DNA of 64,000 nt, taken from contig NZ_JACSPM010000003.1 of the NCBI RefSeq assembly GCF_014837165.1, forward strand, positions 124,001 through 188,000, written 5' to 3'. Under the pieces are notes generated by a model. It was not told the DNA's origin and did not search any database. It saw only the letters and a program-made list of their open reading frames with translations. Shown piece by piece: positions 8,410-16,217 of this stretch. The position numbers and the translations under genes are program-made. The stretch comes from Microbacterium gallinarum. Its GTDB lineage: Bacteria > Actinomycetota > Actinomycetes > Actinomycetales > Microbacteriaceae. Position 1 is the stretch's first letter; each line of letters starts with the position of its first letter.

Positions 8410-9405
8410 ATGAATCCGCACGACGCGCTGACCGAGATCGCGACGCTGCTCGAGCGCGAGCGGTCGTCGCGGTACAAGTCGAAGGCGTTCCGCGCGGCGG
8501 CCGACGCGATCGCGGGCCTGACCGACGAGCAGCTGCGGGATGCCGCATCCCTCCGCCGACGCAAGGGCATCGGCGACTCGACCTACGCCGTCATCCAGGA
8601 AGCGCTCGGCGGAAGCGTGCCCGCCTACCTCGCCGATCTCCGCGAGCGCGCGGGTGTGGTGGTCGCGTCCCAGCTGCGGGGGCTCCTGCGCGGCGACCTG
8701 CACGCGCACAGCGACTGGTCGGACGGCCTCACCTCGATCGACCTCATGGTCGACGCGGCGCGCGCGCTCGGCCACGAGTATCTCGCGCTCACCGACCACT
8801 CGCCGAGGCTGCGGGTCGCGAACGGGCTGTCGCCCGAGCGTCTGCGCGCCCAGCTGGAGGTCGTCGCCGGCATGAGCGGGGATGGGTTCACTCTGCTGTC
8901 GGGCATCGAGGTCGACATCCTCGACGACGGCGCCCTCGATCAGGAGTCCGGCCTGCTCGACGAGCTCGCCATCGTCGTGGCCTCGGCGCACTCGAAGCTC
9001 CGGATGGAGCGGGCGCCGATGACGCGACGGCTCGTCGCGGCCGCGTCCAACCCGCACGTCGACGTGCTCGGCCATGTCACCGGACGACTGGTCGAGGGCT
9101 CGCGCGGCACCCGGCCGCAGTCGACGTTCGACGCGAAGGCGGTGTTCGAGGCGTGCGCGTCGCACGGCGTCGCGGTCGAGATCAACTCCCGTCCGGAGCG
9201 GCAGGACCCGCCCGACGAGCTGATCGCGCTCGCGCTGGAGATCGGATGCCTCTTCTCGATCGACTCCGACGCACATGCGCCCGGGCAGTTGTCGCTGATC
9301 GACCACGGCGCGGAGCGCGCCGAACGGCTGGGGGTCCCAGCCGACCGGATCGTCACGACCTGGCCGCTCGATCGCCTGCGGGAGTGGACCGCGCGCGCGC
9401 GGTGA
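8410..9405 (+). CDS. PHP-domain metal-dependent hydrolase (PolX C-terminal type)
   Basis: The 331-residue protein combines an N-terminal helix-hairpin-helix region (about 40-65, RRRKGIGDSTYAVI) with a PHP phosphoesterase domain. The metal ligands are seen in GDLHAHSDWSDG (95-106), LALTDHSPR (about 122-130), GIEVDI (about 165), ASAHSKL (about 192), DVLGHVTG (about 217) and SIDSDAHAPGQL (about 283). This is the back half of bacterial DNA polymerase X, but the nucleotidyltransferase (polymerase) domain is absent. Histidinol phosphatase activity is possible but the HhH region points to nucleic acid. The start codon has no clear Shine-Dalgarno and may depend on readthrough from 7887. Confidence 0.82.
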   Translation: MNPHDALTEIATLLERERSSRYKSKAFRAAADAIAGLTDEQLRDAASLRRRKGIGDSTYAVIQEALGGSVPAYLADLRERAGVVVASQLRGLLRGDLHAHSDWSDGLTSIDLMVDAARALGHEYLALTDHSPRLRVANGLSPERLRAQLEVVAGMSGDGFTLLSGIEVDILDDGALDQESGLLDELAIVVASAHSKLRMERAPMTRRLVAAASNPHVDVLGHVTGRLVEGSRGTRPQSTFDAKAVFEACASHGVAVEINSRPERQDPPDELIALALEIGCLFSIDSDAHAPGQLSLIDHGAERAERLGVPADRIVTTWPLDRLREWTARAR

Positions 9406-9436
9406 CCTCGGCGGGCTTCCGGGCTACGGTGGCGTC

Positions 9437-9943
9437 GTGGACTACACGCACGCAGAGCTCATCGCCCGCAACGACGCCGAGTTCGCCGCGCTGTTCGCGC
9501 TGATCGAAGCGCTGCCGGACCAGCGCCTGACCGCGGAGTTCACCGGAGAAGGACGAGACCGCAGTGTGCGCGACGTGATCGCCCACCTGCACGCCTGGCA
9601 CATCCTGCTGGAGCGGTGGTACTCCGATGGGGAGGCCGGCGGTGCTCCTGCGATCCCCGCGGAGGGGTACACCTGGCGCGAGCTCGCGCAGCTGAACGAG
9701 GAGCTGCGGCAGCAGTGGCAGCACACCGGACTCGACGAACTGCTCGCCCTCGTGCGGGCCTCGCACGAGGCGCTGCAGGCGATGGTCGCCCTCCACACCG
9801 ACGCCGAGCTCGCGGCCCCCGACGCCTTCGCGTGGACGCAGGGATCGCCGCTGGGCGAGTTCGCGTGGGAGTGCGGCGGGAACCACTACATCTGGGCGCG
9901 CGGCGTGATCGCGGCGGGGCTCGGCCTCCCTCCGACGACGTAG
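9437..9943 (+). CDS. ClbS/DfsB-family four-helix bundle protein
   Basis: A 168-residue cytoplasmic protein of the DinB-like superfamily, best matched to the ClbS/DfsB (DUF1706) group by RSVRDVIAHLHAWHILLERWY (about 36-56, given in part) and the Trp/Pro-rich middle ending ECGGNHYIWARGV. Members protect DNA or act as small-molecule hydrolases in a few species, for example ClbS against colibactin; most are uncharacterised. GTG 9437 is chosen because TACGGT lies exactly six bases upstream (9425-9430), giving a leaderless start 31 bp after the PHP gene. It converges on the exonuclease gene across a long palindrome. Confidence 0.75.
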   Translation: MDYTHAELIARNDAEFAALFALIEALPDQRLTAEFTGEGRDRSVRDVIAHLHAWHILLERWYSDGEAGGAPAIPAEGYTWRELAQLNEELRQQWQHTGLDELLALVRASHEALQAMVALHTDAELAAPDAFAWTQGSPLGEFAWECGGNHYIWARGVIAAGLGLPPTT

Positions 9944-9980
9944 CGGTACTGATCCCGACCGCCGGGTCTTCGCGTCGCCT

Positions 9981-10031
9981 GCTCACCTGTCACGACGTGC
10001 CGGACGATCCGGCGCGTCGTGACAGGTGAGC
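9981..10031. repeat. Long palindrome between convergent genes
   Basis: A 17-bp arm (9981-9997) is repeated perfectly in inverse at 10015-10031, continued inward by a G-T pair and a 5-bp GCCGG/CCGGC stem around an ACGAT loop, so the whole 51 bp folds as one 23-bp hairpin. It lies between the stops of the ClbS-like gene (9943) and the exonuclease gene (10046). It may serve as a bidirectional terminator, although no T tract is present, or be a dispersed palindromic unit. Confidence 0.8.
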
Positions 10032-10045
10032 GGGTGGGGGCTCGG

Positions 10046-10984
10046 TCAGGCGCCGACGCGCTCGAGGGCGTCGGTGATGCGCGCCATCGAGGAACCCAGT
10101 GCCCACTGCCCGGCGAGGGCGTCGGCCGCCGCCTTGCGCTCGGCGTCGAGCGGGTGGAGTCGCGCGTCGACCTCGGGCAGCGGAAGGTCGCGCACCACCG
10201 CGACCACCTTCGGGGCGACCGCCAGGTAGGGCGCGCCGGCCTCGAGCTTGGCGCGGACGCCCGCCGACATGCCCTCGCCCGATTCGGCGGCGGCGAGGAT
10301 GCCGGGCAGGTCGCCGTGGGCGGCCAGGAGCCCGGCGGCGGTCTTCTCTCCGATGCCCGCGACGCCCGGCAGCCCGTCGGAGGAGTCGCCGCGAAGAGTG
10401 GCGAAGTCGGCGTACTGGCTGGGCAGCACGCCGTACTTGGCGACCACGCTCGCGTCGGTCAGCACCTCGAGGTTGCTCATGCCCCGAGCCGTGTAGATGA
10501 CGCGCACGTCACGGGCGTCGTCGACGAGCTGGAACAGGTCGCGGTCGCCGGTCACGACGTCGACGGGAATGGTGGCCCGCGTCGCGAGCGTTCCGATCAC
10601 GTCGTCGGCCTCGTGCTCGGCGGCGCCGACGATGCGGATGCCGAGCGCGTCGAGGGTCTCGCGGATGATCGGCACCTGCACCTCGAGCGGGTCGGGGACG
10701 ACCTCGATGTCGGGACCGACCGCGACCACCTCGGCGACGCGATGGGTCTTGTACGTCGGGATGAGGTCGACGCGCCACTGCGGACGCCAGTCGTCGTCCC
10801 AGCACGCGACCAGATGGGTCGGCTGGTAGGTCGTGACCAGGCGCGTGATGATGTCGAGGAAGCCGCGTACCGCGTTCACCGGCGTGCCGTCGGGTGCGCG
10901 CACCGTGTCGGGGACGCCGTAGAACGCGCGGAAGTACAGCGAAGCCGAGTCGAGGAGCATGAGGCGGTCGGTCACGCGCTTCAT
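10046..10984 (-). CDS. 5'-3' exonuclease (Pol I N-terminal / FEN-like)
   Basis: A 312-residue stand-alone flap/5'-3' exonuclease. The acidic metal-binding residues appear in LLDSASLYFRAF (about 10-21), ACWDDDWRP (about 60), AAEHEADDVIGTLA (about 121-134), TGDRDLFQLV (about 144) and LRGDSSDGLPG, followed by the H3TH DNA-binding loop VAGIGEKTAAGLL (about 203-215). It removes 5' flaps or RNA primers and may act in repair. The start may be ATG 10984 or GTG 10975; the latter lies seven bases after CAGGAT (10983-10988), which in turn is eight bases from CGTCGGAG (10997-11004), a near match to the promoter of uvrA and uvrB here. Confidence 0.9.
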   Translation of the reverse strand: MKRVTDRLMLLDSASLYFRAFYGVPDTVRAPDGTPVNAVRGFLDIITRLVTTYQPTHLVACWDDDWRPQWRVDLIPTYKTHRVAEVVAVGPDIEVVPDPLEVQVPIIRETLDALGIRIVGAAEHEADDVIGTLATRATIPVDVVTGDRDLFQLVDDARDVRVIYTARGMSNLEVLTDASVVAKYGVLPSQYADFATLRGDSSDGLPGVAGIGEKTAAGLLAAHGDLPGILAAAESGEGMSAGVRAKLEAGAPYLAVAPKVVAVVRDLPLPEVDARLHPLDAERKAAADALAGQWALGSSMARITDALERVGA

Positions 10985-11018
10985 CCTGGCACGGCGCTCC
11001 GACGTGCGGGGAGCGTGC

Positions 11019-11798
11019 TCAGCAACCCGGGCCGGTCGGGTTCTCGCGGCAGGTCTCGTCGACGAGCGCGGTGCGCACCTCGACGACGCGCACGTCGTAG
11101 TCGCCGCTCGTCGCCGTCACGAAGCCGTCGACGGGAAGCCAGCGGCCTGTGCCGAAGTCGACGGATGCCGCGTACCGCACGGTCACCGACACCGGATACG
11201 TGCCGCGGTCGCCGTACACGTGGCTCGTCGCCGTCGGGGTGAACTGCGCCTGTGCGAGGCGCGCCCAACTCGCGCCGCCGGTCGTCGTGGTCGCCGACGT
11301 GCCGTCGCCGTGTGAGAAGACGAATTCGGCCGGAACGAAGCGGACGGTCACGTCCCAGCCGAGGAGGGTTCCCGAGAGGAGCTGCTCGGATGCCGCGCCC
11401 ACCAGGTTCGTCGGCATGCCCACGACACCGAACCCGGCCGGCTCGCCGGTGAGCACGGGCGTGGCCGGTCGGAACGACGCCAGGTCGGCGAGCGTCACTT
11501 CGGGGAGTCCCTCGACGGCGTAGCCACCGCGGCATCCGAGTGGCCCGCACTCCTCGGCCTCGTCGGGCGCCTCCGGGGCAAGGTCGTCGGGGTTCGACGG
11601 GTGGTGGGGGCTACCCGGGTTCGCTGGCGGGGAGCCGGGGCGGGATAGGCCCGCGGAAATGTCGACCTGGTCCCCAGAGTTCTCAACTTCTCCGCAGGCG
11701 CCAACGGCAATCAAATCTGGGGTACACGCTGGGCCGCTTGACTGGGTGGTCCCGCCAAGGGTGAGAGCCATCGCCAGGGACACAGCCGCGATCAGCAT
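11019..11798 (-). CDS. Secreted protein with PKD-like beta domain
   Basis: I recognise no enzyme. The 259-residue product begins with a short signal-type segment (about 1-20), then a Pro/Ser/Asn-rich linker (about 45-85) and a C-terminal half with a PKD-like pattern: a WDVTVRFVP strand, FSHGDGTS, and TSHVYGDRGTYPVSVTVRY (about 200-218), like the repeat's HxYxxxGxYxVxVxV core. Cysteines near residues 25, 35, 84, 89, 253 and 259 could form disulfides. Its start overlaps the end of the lipoprotein gene by 7 bp, so the pair form one unit, probably exported and surface associated. Confidence 0.65.
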   Translation of the reverse strand: MLIAAVSLAMALTLGGTTQSSGPACTPDLIAVGACGEVENSGDQVDISAGLSRPGSPPANPGSPHHPSNPDDLAPEAPDEAEECGPLGCRGGYAVEGLPEVTLADLASFRPATPVLTGEPAGFGVVGMPTNLVGAASEQLLSGTLLGWDVTVRFVPAEFVFSHGDGTSATTTTGGASWARLAQAQFTPTATSHVYGDRGTYPVSVTVRYAASVDFGTGRWLPVDGFVTATSGDYDVRVVEVRTALVDETCRENPTGPGC

Positions 11799-12310
11799 GA
11801 ATCCTCGTCCATCAAGTCGCTCTCCGAGATGACCAGTCCGTTGTCGAATCGCTCGAGCTGAACTCGCACCCTCGTTTGAGCGGGCCGATCCTGTGGAGTC
11901 ACGTCCTTGCCCGCGCCGTCGATGACGCGCGTGTCGGTCGAATCCATGCAGACTGCAATCTGTACTTGCGTCAAGTCGGGAGACGTTTCGAGTCCCTCGA
12001 CATCAACCACAGACGTCGAGCCGACGATCACAAGGTCCGCTTGATCGAGTTGTTGCTGCGTGTCGATGTCGATCTCGAGAGCTTCACCAATGAGGAAGTC
12101 CTGGGGATCGGAGGCCGTGGGATCCTCGCGGACCGCGTTCAGCGCGTCGACGTACGCGCGGTACGTCTCCTCGGCCGCGGCGAAGGCCTCCGCCTCGTCG
12201 GCGAACGCGCTCGTGGAGGTGGGCGACGGCTCGGAGGCGGGTGCGCAGCCCGCCAGGATGCTGGCGAGCGCCACGGCGACGAGGATCATCGGGGCCGGTC
12301 GCGAAGTCAC
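11792..12310 (-). CDS. Predicted lipoprotein
   Basis: A 172-residue protein with a lipoprotein signal peptide: basic start MTSRPAP, hydrophobic core, and lipobox LAGC with the lipidated Cys at residue 22. The mature part begins with a Ser/Thr/Pro-rich spacer, then helices (FADEAEAFAAAEETYRAYVDA, cited in part) and a mixed region ending DLMDEDSC. A VSGSTSV-like beta region (residues about 95-125) suggests an NTF2-like fold, but that is a guess. It precedes and overlaps the secreted PKD-like protein, suggesting they act together at the cell surface. Function unknown. Confidence 0.7.
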   Translation of the reverse strand: MTSRPAPMILVAVALASILAGCAPASEPSPTSTSAFADEAEAFAAAEETYRAYVDALNAVREDPTASDPQDFLIGEALEIDIDTQQQLDQADLVIVGSTSVVDVEGLETSPDLTQVQIAVCMDSTDTRVIDGAGKDVTPQDRPAQTRVRVQLERFDNGLVISESDLMDEDSC

Positions 12311-12648
12311 GCCCCCAACGTACCCACGACGGGTTCGCGCCCGACGGACTTATCCACACCGCGGGCACCGCCGCGAAGAACGCGCCCTGGGGAGGAGCCG
12401 GCGATCTCGTGGGGGGCCGTGATCGCCGGCTCGGGGCGACTCGCAGAGGCCGCCCCTCGTGCCCCTGGGGGTGGGCACGAGGCGAGGTCCCGTCGAGCGT
12501 CGGTTCTCCACGCCATCTGCCGGGCCCGAATCGGGCGCCGCGCGATGTCGTGGGGACACCTCAAGAATCCCACTCCCACCTGGGAGTCGACTGGTGTCGG
12601 CTCGTGTTCGCGGCGCCGGTGCGACCGCGGCGCGTACGCTCGTAGACG
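12311..12648. other. Intergenic region with three hairpins
   Basis: This 338-bp spacer separates divergent genes and has no convincing reading frame. It contains perfect inverted repeats at 12395-12406 with 12421-12432 (12-bp arms, 14-base loop) and 12456-12464 with 12473-12481 (9-bp arms, 8-base loop), and a shorter one at 12572-12587. TACGCT at 12635-12640 is the probable promoter of the DksA-like gene. I cannot match it to a known RNA family. Confidence 0.5.
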
Positions 12649-13041
12649 ATGTCCGAGCGCCCCGCCTCCGCCCCGTCCGACGACGCAGCTGCGAGCGGCC
12701 GGCGCGACGCAGACCTCGAGGCACTGCGGTCGGCGGCCGCTGCGCGATCGGCGAGCCTCGAGGGCGCGATCGCCCAGCTGCGCTCCGACCGGGGCAGCGA
12801 CAACGCCGACGACGAGCACGATCCCGAAGGCGTCACCCTGTCGAGCGAGTGGGCGCGCCTCGAGGGTCTGCGCGGCGCCGCGCTGCGCGAGCTCGCCGAG
12901 ATCGACGACGTCCTCGCGCGACGCCGGTCGGGGAGCGATGGCATCTGCATCGACTGCGGCCGCAGCATCCCGCCGGAAAGACTCGCCGTGCGACCCACCG
13001 CGACCCGCTGCGTGGACTGCGCCGAGCGGGCGGGGGTCTGA
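12649..13041 (+). CDS. TraR/DksA-family C4 zinc-finger protein
   Basis: A 130-residue protein with a helical N-terminal part rich in Ala/Arg/Glu (a likely coiled coil, about 18-90) and a C-terminal zinc finger CIDCGRSIPPERLAVRP...RCVDC, with Cys residues at about 102, 105, 122 and 125 (C-X2-C-X16-C-X2-C). This is the DksA/TraR finger; in such proteins the coiled coil enters the RNA polymerase secondary channel. Whether this protein keeps the acidic tip residues needed for DksA action is unclear. TACGCT sits eight bases upstream of the ATG, and no Shine-Dalgarno is seen. The next gene starts one base after its stop. Confidence 0.8.
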   Translation: MSERPASAPSDDAAASGRRDADLEALRSAAAARSASLEGAIAQLRSDRGSDNADDEHDPEGVTLSSEWARLEGLRGAALRELAEIDDVLARRRSGSDGICIDCGRSIPPERLAVRPTATRCVDCAERAGV

Positions 13042-13042
13042 C

Positions 13043-13480
13043 ATGTCGTTCGGTGCGGCCGCCTCGTCCGCTCGCGACGACAGGTTCCCCCGCCCCGCGG
13101 CAGGGCGACCGTGCCCGTGCGGGAGCGGTGATCGGTTCGACGGATGCTGCGGACCGCTGCTCGCCGGAGCGGCGACCGCCCCGACGGCCGAACGCCTGAT
13201 GCGCTCGCGCTACACCGCGTTCGTCACCGGTGACGACCGGTACCTCTTCGACACCTGGCATCCCGGAACCCGTCCCGACTCACTCGACCTCGACCCCGCG
13301 CAGCGCTGGACGGGACTCGAGATCCTCGCGACGGAGGGCGGCGGCGAGGAGGACGCACGCGGGATCGTCGAGTTCCGCGCGTCGTGGTCGTTCGGACGCG
13401 AGCGTGGCGCCCTGCACGAGCGGAGCAGGTTCGTTCGCCGGAGGGAGCGCTGGTGGTATCTCGACGGCGCGGTGTCGTAG
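13043..13480 (+). CDS. YchJ-family SEC-C motif protein
   Basis: A 145-residue member of the YchJ (UPF0225) family. A SEC-C-like zinc motif CPCGSGDRFDGCCGPLL lies at about 24-40, followed by the family sequence AERLMRSRYTAFVTGDDRYLFDTWHP (about 51-76, cited in part) and a beta-rich NTF2-like domain ending HERSRFVRRRERWWYLDG. The function of this family is not established. ATG 13043 is the only start that puts the SEC-C motif near the N-terminus; it lies one base beyond the previous stop, so the gene is probably translated from the DksA-like transcript. Confidence 0.85.
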   Translation: MSFGAAASSARDDRFPRPAAGRPCPCGSGDRFDGCCGPLLAGAATAPTAERLMRSRYTAFVTGDDRYLFDTWHPGTRPDSLDLDPAQRWTGLEILATEGGGEEDARGIVEFRASWSFGRERGALHERSRFVRRRERWWYLDGAVS

Positions 13481-13533
13481 CCGAAGACGAGCTGCCCCGC
13501 CCCGTCACCGCTCGATCCCGTTAGCGTGGGAGC

Positions 13534-14310
13534 ATGACCACCCAGATCGACAGAGCCCAGTCCCTCGCCCGTCTCCACGCCGCGCCCGAGATCCTCCGGC
13601 TCGTGAACGTGTGGGACGCAGTGTCCGCCAAGACGATCGCGGCGCTCCCCGAGACGCGGGCCATCGCGACGGCGGGGCACTCGATCGCGGCTTCGTACGG
13701 GTACGGCGACGGCCAGATCCCGCTCGACCTCATGCTCGACATGGTCGGCCGCATCGTCGAGGCGGTCGGCGACCTGCCGGTGACCGCCGACCTGGACGCC
13801 GGTCACGGCGACCCGGGCGAGACGGTGCGCCGTGCGATCGGCAAGGGCGTCGTCGGCGCGAACGTCGAGGACCGGCTCCAGCCGCTCGCGGACTCGGTCG
13901 CCGCGGTCGAGGCGATCGTCGCCGCGGGAGAGGCAGAGGGCGTCCCGTTCGTGCTCAACGCCCGCACCGACGCATTCGTGCGCGCGGGTGGCCGGCCGCT
14001 CGACGACTCCATCGCCGACGCGATCGAGCGCGGGCGCGCGTACCTGGCGGCAGGCGCCGACCTCGTCTTCGTGCCGGGGATCCTCGACGCCGACGTCACG
14101 CGCCGGCTCGTGGAGGGCATCGGCGAGCGCAAGGTCAGCGTGATCGGCCTGCCCGGCGCGCTCACCCCACGCGAGTACGAGGAGCTCGGTGTCGCGCGCA
14201 TCTCCTACGGCCCTGTCCCGCAGCGCGTCGCCCTGACGGCGCTGCAGGACGTCGCCGCCGACCTCTACGCCGACGGCGTGATCCCGGCGAGCACGCGCGC
14301 GCTGAACTGA
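13534..14310 (+). CDS. Isocitrate lyase / PEP mutase superfamily enzyme
   Basis: A 258-residue beta/alpha barrel. The Mg-binding DLDAGHGDP is at about 88-96, followed by GANVEDR (about 109-115) and NARTDAF (about 143-149), all in family order. The length and the loop sequence after GHG fit the smaller PEP-mutase/oxaloacetase-like branch rather than isocitrate lyase or methylisocitrate lyase, which carry KKCGH. The substrate is therefore unknown; it probably cleaves or forms a C-C or C-P bond in a 2-oxo acid. TAGCGT is placed exactly six bases before ATG (13522-13527), a leaderless start. It converges on metS. Confidence 0.82.
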   Translation: MTTQIDRAQSLARLHAAPEILRLVNVWDAVSAKTIAALPETRAIATAGHSIAASYGYGDGQIPLDLMLDMVGRIVEAVGDLPVTADLDAGHGDPGETVRRAIGKGVVGANVEDRLQPLADSVAAVEAIVAAGEAEGVPFVLNARTDAFVRAGGRPLDDSIADAIERGRAYLAAGADLVFVPGILDADVTRRLVEGIGERKVSVIGLPGALTPREYEELGVARISYGPVPQRVALTALQDVAADLYADGVIPASTRALN

Positions 14311-14314
14311 CGCG

Positions 14315-14482
14315 TCAGGTGTCGTGCTCGATGGGCGCGACATCCTCGCGGTGATCGTCCACCGCGCCCGGCGGATACTCCGCGGGCTCGGGCCGAGACC
14401 GCAGATACAGCGCGCTGGCGACGAGCCCACCCCACACGAGGATGACCGACAGGATCAGGAACGTGATGGCGACTCCTGTCAT
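14315..14482 (-). CDS. metS: MetS-type small transporter subunit
   Basis: A 55-residue single-span membrane protein: hydrophobic helix TGVAITFLILSVILVWGGLV (residues 2-21), then a short charged tail. This matches the small MetS subunit required by the MetP methionine/alanine importer in Corynebacterium. The stop codon of metP and the ATG overlap in TGATG, so the two are coupled. Its only neighbour in the operon is the transporter. Small size and overlap make it easy to miss; identity is by position plus the single helix pattern. Confidence 0.85.
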   Translation of the reverse strand: MTGVAITFLILSVILVWGGLVASALYLRSRPEPAEYPPGAVDDHREDVAPIEHDT

Positions 14483-16089
14483 CACGACACCTCCTTCGCG
14501 GATGCCTCCGCCGCGGTCCGCGGCGGCGGCGAGTACGGCGGCCAGGCGGTGAACTCGTCCGGCGACGACCGCCAGGGGATGAGTGCCAGCACGATCGCGG
14601 CGATGACGATGAACGCGATGGTGCCCCACCCGACGACCAGCAGGTACCAGGGCGGCATCCCTCCGTATCCTTCGATCACGAGCGTGACGATCCGCTGGAT
14701 CAGCATGTAGCCGAGCACGATCGGTGCAAGGACACCCACGAGCAGCACCCAGATGCGGCCGACCTTGAACGTCGAGACGGCGTTGAGGTGGAAGCGCAGC
14801 TCGGGTCCGCGGCGGAGCACCCAGATCACGACGATCGTCATGAGCACCGCGGAGGCGACGATGCCCACGTTGTTCGCCCACTGGTCGGCGACGTCGAGGG
14901 CGAGAAGCCCGGTCGTCGTCGAGAAGAGCAGGATCGACAGCACGGCCGAGACCGCTCCGACGCTCACCGCCGCGGTGCGTCGGGTGATGCCGAACTTCTC
15001 CTGGACCGCCGCCGACACGACCTGGATGACGGAGATCAGAGACGTGAAGCCGGCCATGACCAGAGAGCCGAAGAAGAGGACTCCGAAGATGGGGCCGCCG
15101 GGCATCTGGGACACGATGGCGGGGAAGGTGATGAAGCTCAGCCCGACGCCCGTGAGTCCTTCGAGCTCCGACACCGCGACGCCCTGCTCGAACGCGAAGA
15201 ACCCGAGGGTCGCGAAGACTCCGATGCCCGCGAGGATCTCGAACGACGAGTTCGCGAAGGCGACGACGAGACCGGGGCCCGTGAGGTTCGACCGCCGGCG
15301 CCGGTACGACGCGTAGGTGATCATGATGCCGAAGGCGATCGACAGCGAGAAGAAGATCTGGCTGTAGGCCGCGATCCACACGTTGGGGTTCGCCAGCGCT
15401 TCCCAGTTCGGCGTGAACAGGGCGTTCAGACCTTCGACGGCGCCGTCGAGGAAGAGGGCCCGCACGACCAGGATGAGGAAGGCGATCACGAGCAGGGGGA
15501 GGAAGATCACGTTCACCCGCTGCAAACCCTTGGCGACGCCCGCCCACAGCACGACGATGGTGGCGATCCACACGAGGGTCAGCGGAATGAGCACCCCGGG
15601 GACGAATTCGAGGCTGAAGCCGGGCTCGCCGACCTGCAGGTATTCGCCCGTGAGGAATCCGGCCGGGTCGTCGCCCCACCGCAGGTCGAAGGAGAAGATG
15701 AAGTAGCTCAGCGCCCATGCGATGACGGCGGTGTAGTACAGCCCGATCACGAAAGCGATCGACACCTGGAACCAGCCGAGCGACTCGACGGCGCGCTTGC
15801 CCCTGCCGGCGAGGCGACGGAATGACGTGGGCGCGGCGCCGCGGGAGCGGTGGCCGATCGCATAGTCGAGGAAGAGGATCGGGATGCCGGCCGTGATCAG
15901 CGCCACGAGGTAGGGGATGAGGAACGCGCCGCCGCCGTTCTCGTAGGCCACGCCGGGGAACCGCCAGATGTTGCCCAGCCCCACGGCGGAGCCGATCGCC
16001 GCCAGGATGAAGCCGACCTGGCCGGTCCACTCCTCGCGCGGCCGCCCCGCCGCGGCGCGGGCGCCTGCATCGTCTCGGACATTCGTCAC
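14482..16089 (-). CDS. metP: Sodium-dependent transporter, MetP-like (NSS family)
   Basis: A 535-residue neurotransmitter:sodium symporter family protein with about 12 membrane segments. The signature GFILAAIGSAVGLGNIWRFP (about 22-41) in helix 1 holds the Na+ and substrate sites; unwound helix regions near NVWIAAYSQIFFSLSIAFGI (about 263-282) are also typical. With the adjacent 55-residue MetS it resembles the methionine and alanine importer of corynebacteria, so amino acid uptake is the likely role. GTG 16089 is chosen because GAAGGAGA lies about seven bases upstream; the open frame further upstream has no homologous sequence. It diverges from the FAD monooxygenase. Confidence 0.87.
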   Translation of the reverse strand: MTNVRDDAGARAAAGRPREEWTGQVGFILAAIGSAVGLGNIWRFPGVAYENGGGAFLIPYLVALITAGIPILFLDYAIGHRSRGAAPTSFRRLAGRGKRAVESLGWFQVSIAFVIGLYYTAVIAWALSYFIFSFDLRWGDDPAGFLTGEYLQVGEPGFSLEFVPGVLIPLTLVWIATIVVLWAGVAKGLQRVNVIFLPLLVIAFLILVVRALFLDGAVEGLNALFTPNWEALANPNVWIAAYSQIFFSLSIAFGIMITYASYRRRRSNLTGPGLVVAFANSSFEILAGIGVFATLGFFAFEQGVAVSELEGLTGVGLSFITFPAIVSQMPGGPIFGVLFFGSLVMAGFTSLISVIQVVSAAVQEKFGITRRTAAVSVGAVSAVLSILLFSTTTGLLALDVADQWANNVGIVASAVLMTIVVIWVLRRGPELRFHLNAVSTFKVGRIWVLLVGVLAPIVLGYMLIQRIVTLVIEGYGGMPPWYLLVVGWGTIAFIVIAAIVLALIPWRSSPDEFTAWPPYSPPPRTAAEASAKEVS

Positions 16090-16217
16090 GTCATCGTCTC
16101 CTTCGTCGATGGCATCTCCGCTTCCGGACGCTACCAGTGGGGTACGAACGCGGAAAGGGCGACGCGCGCAGGGGTGGACGGGGAATCCGACGGCGCCGCC
16201 CGCTGTTGGTGCGGAGC

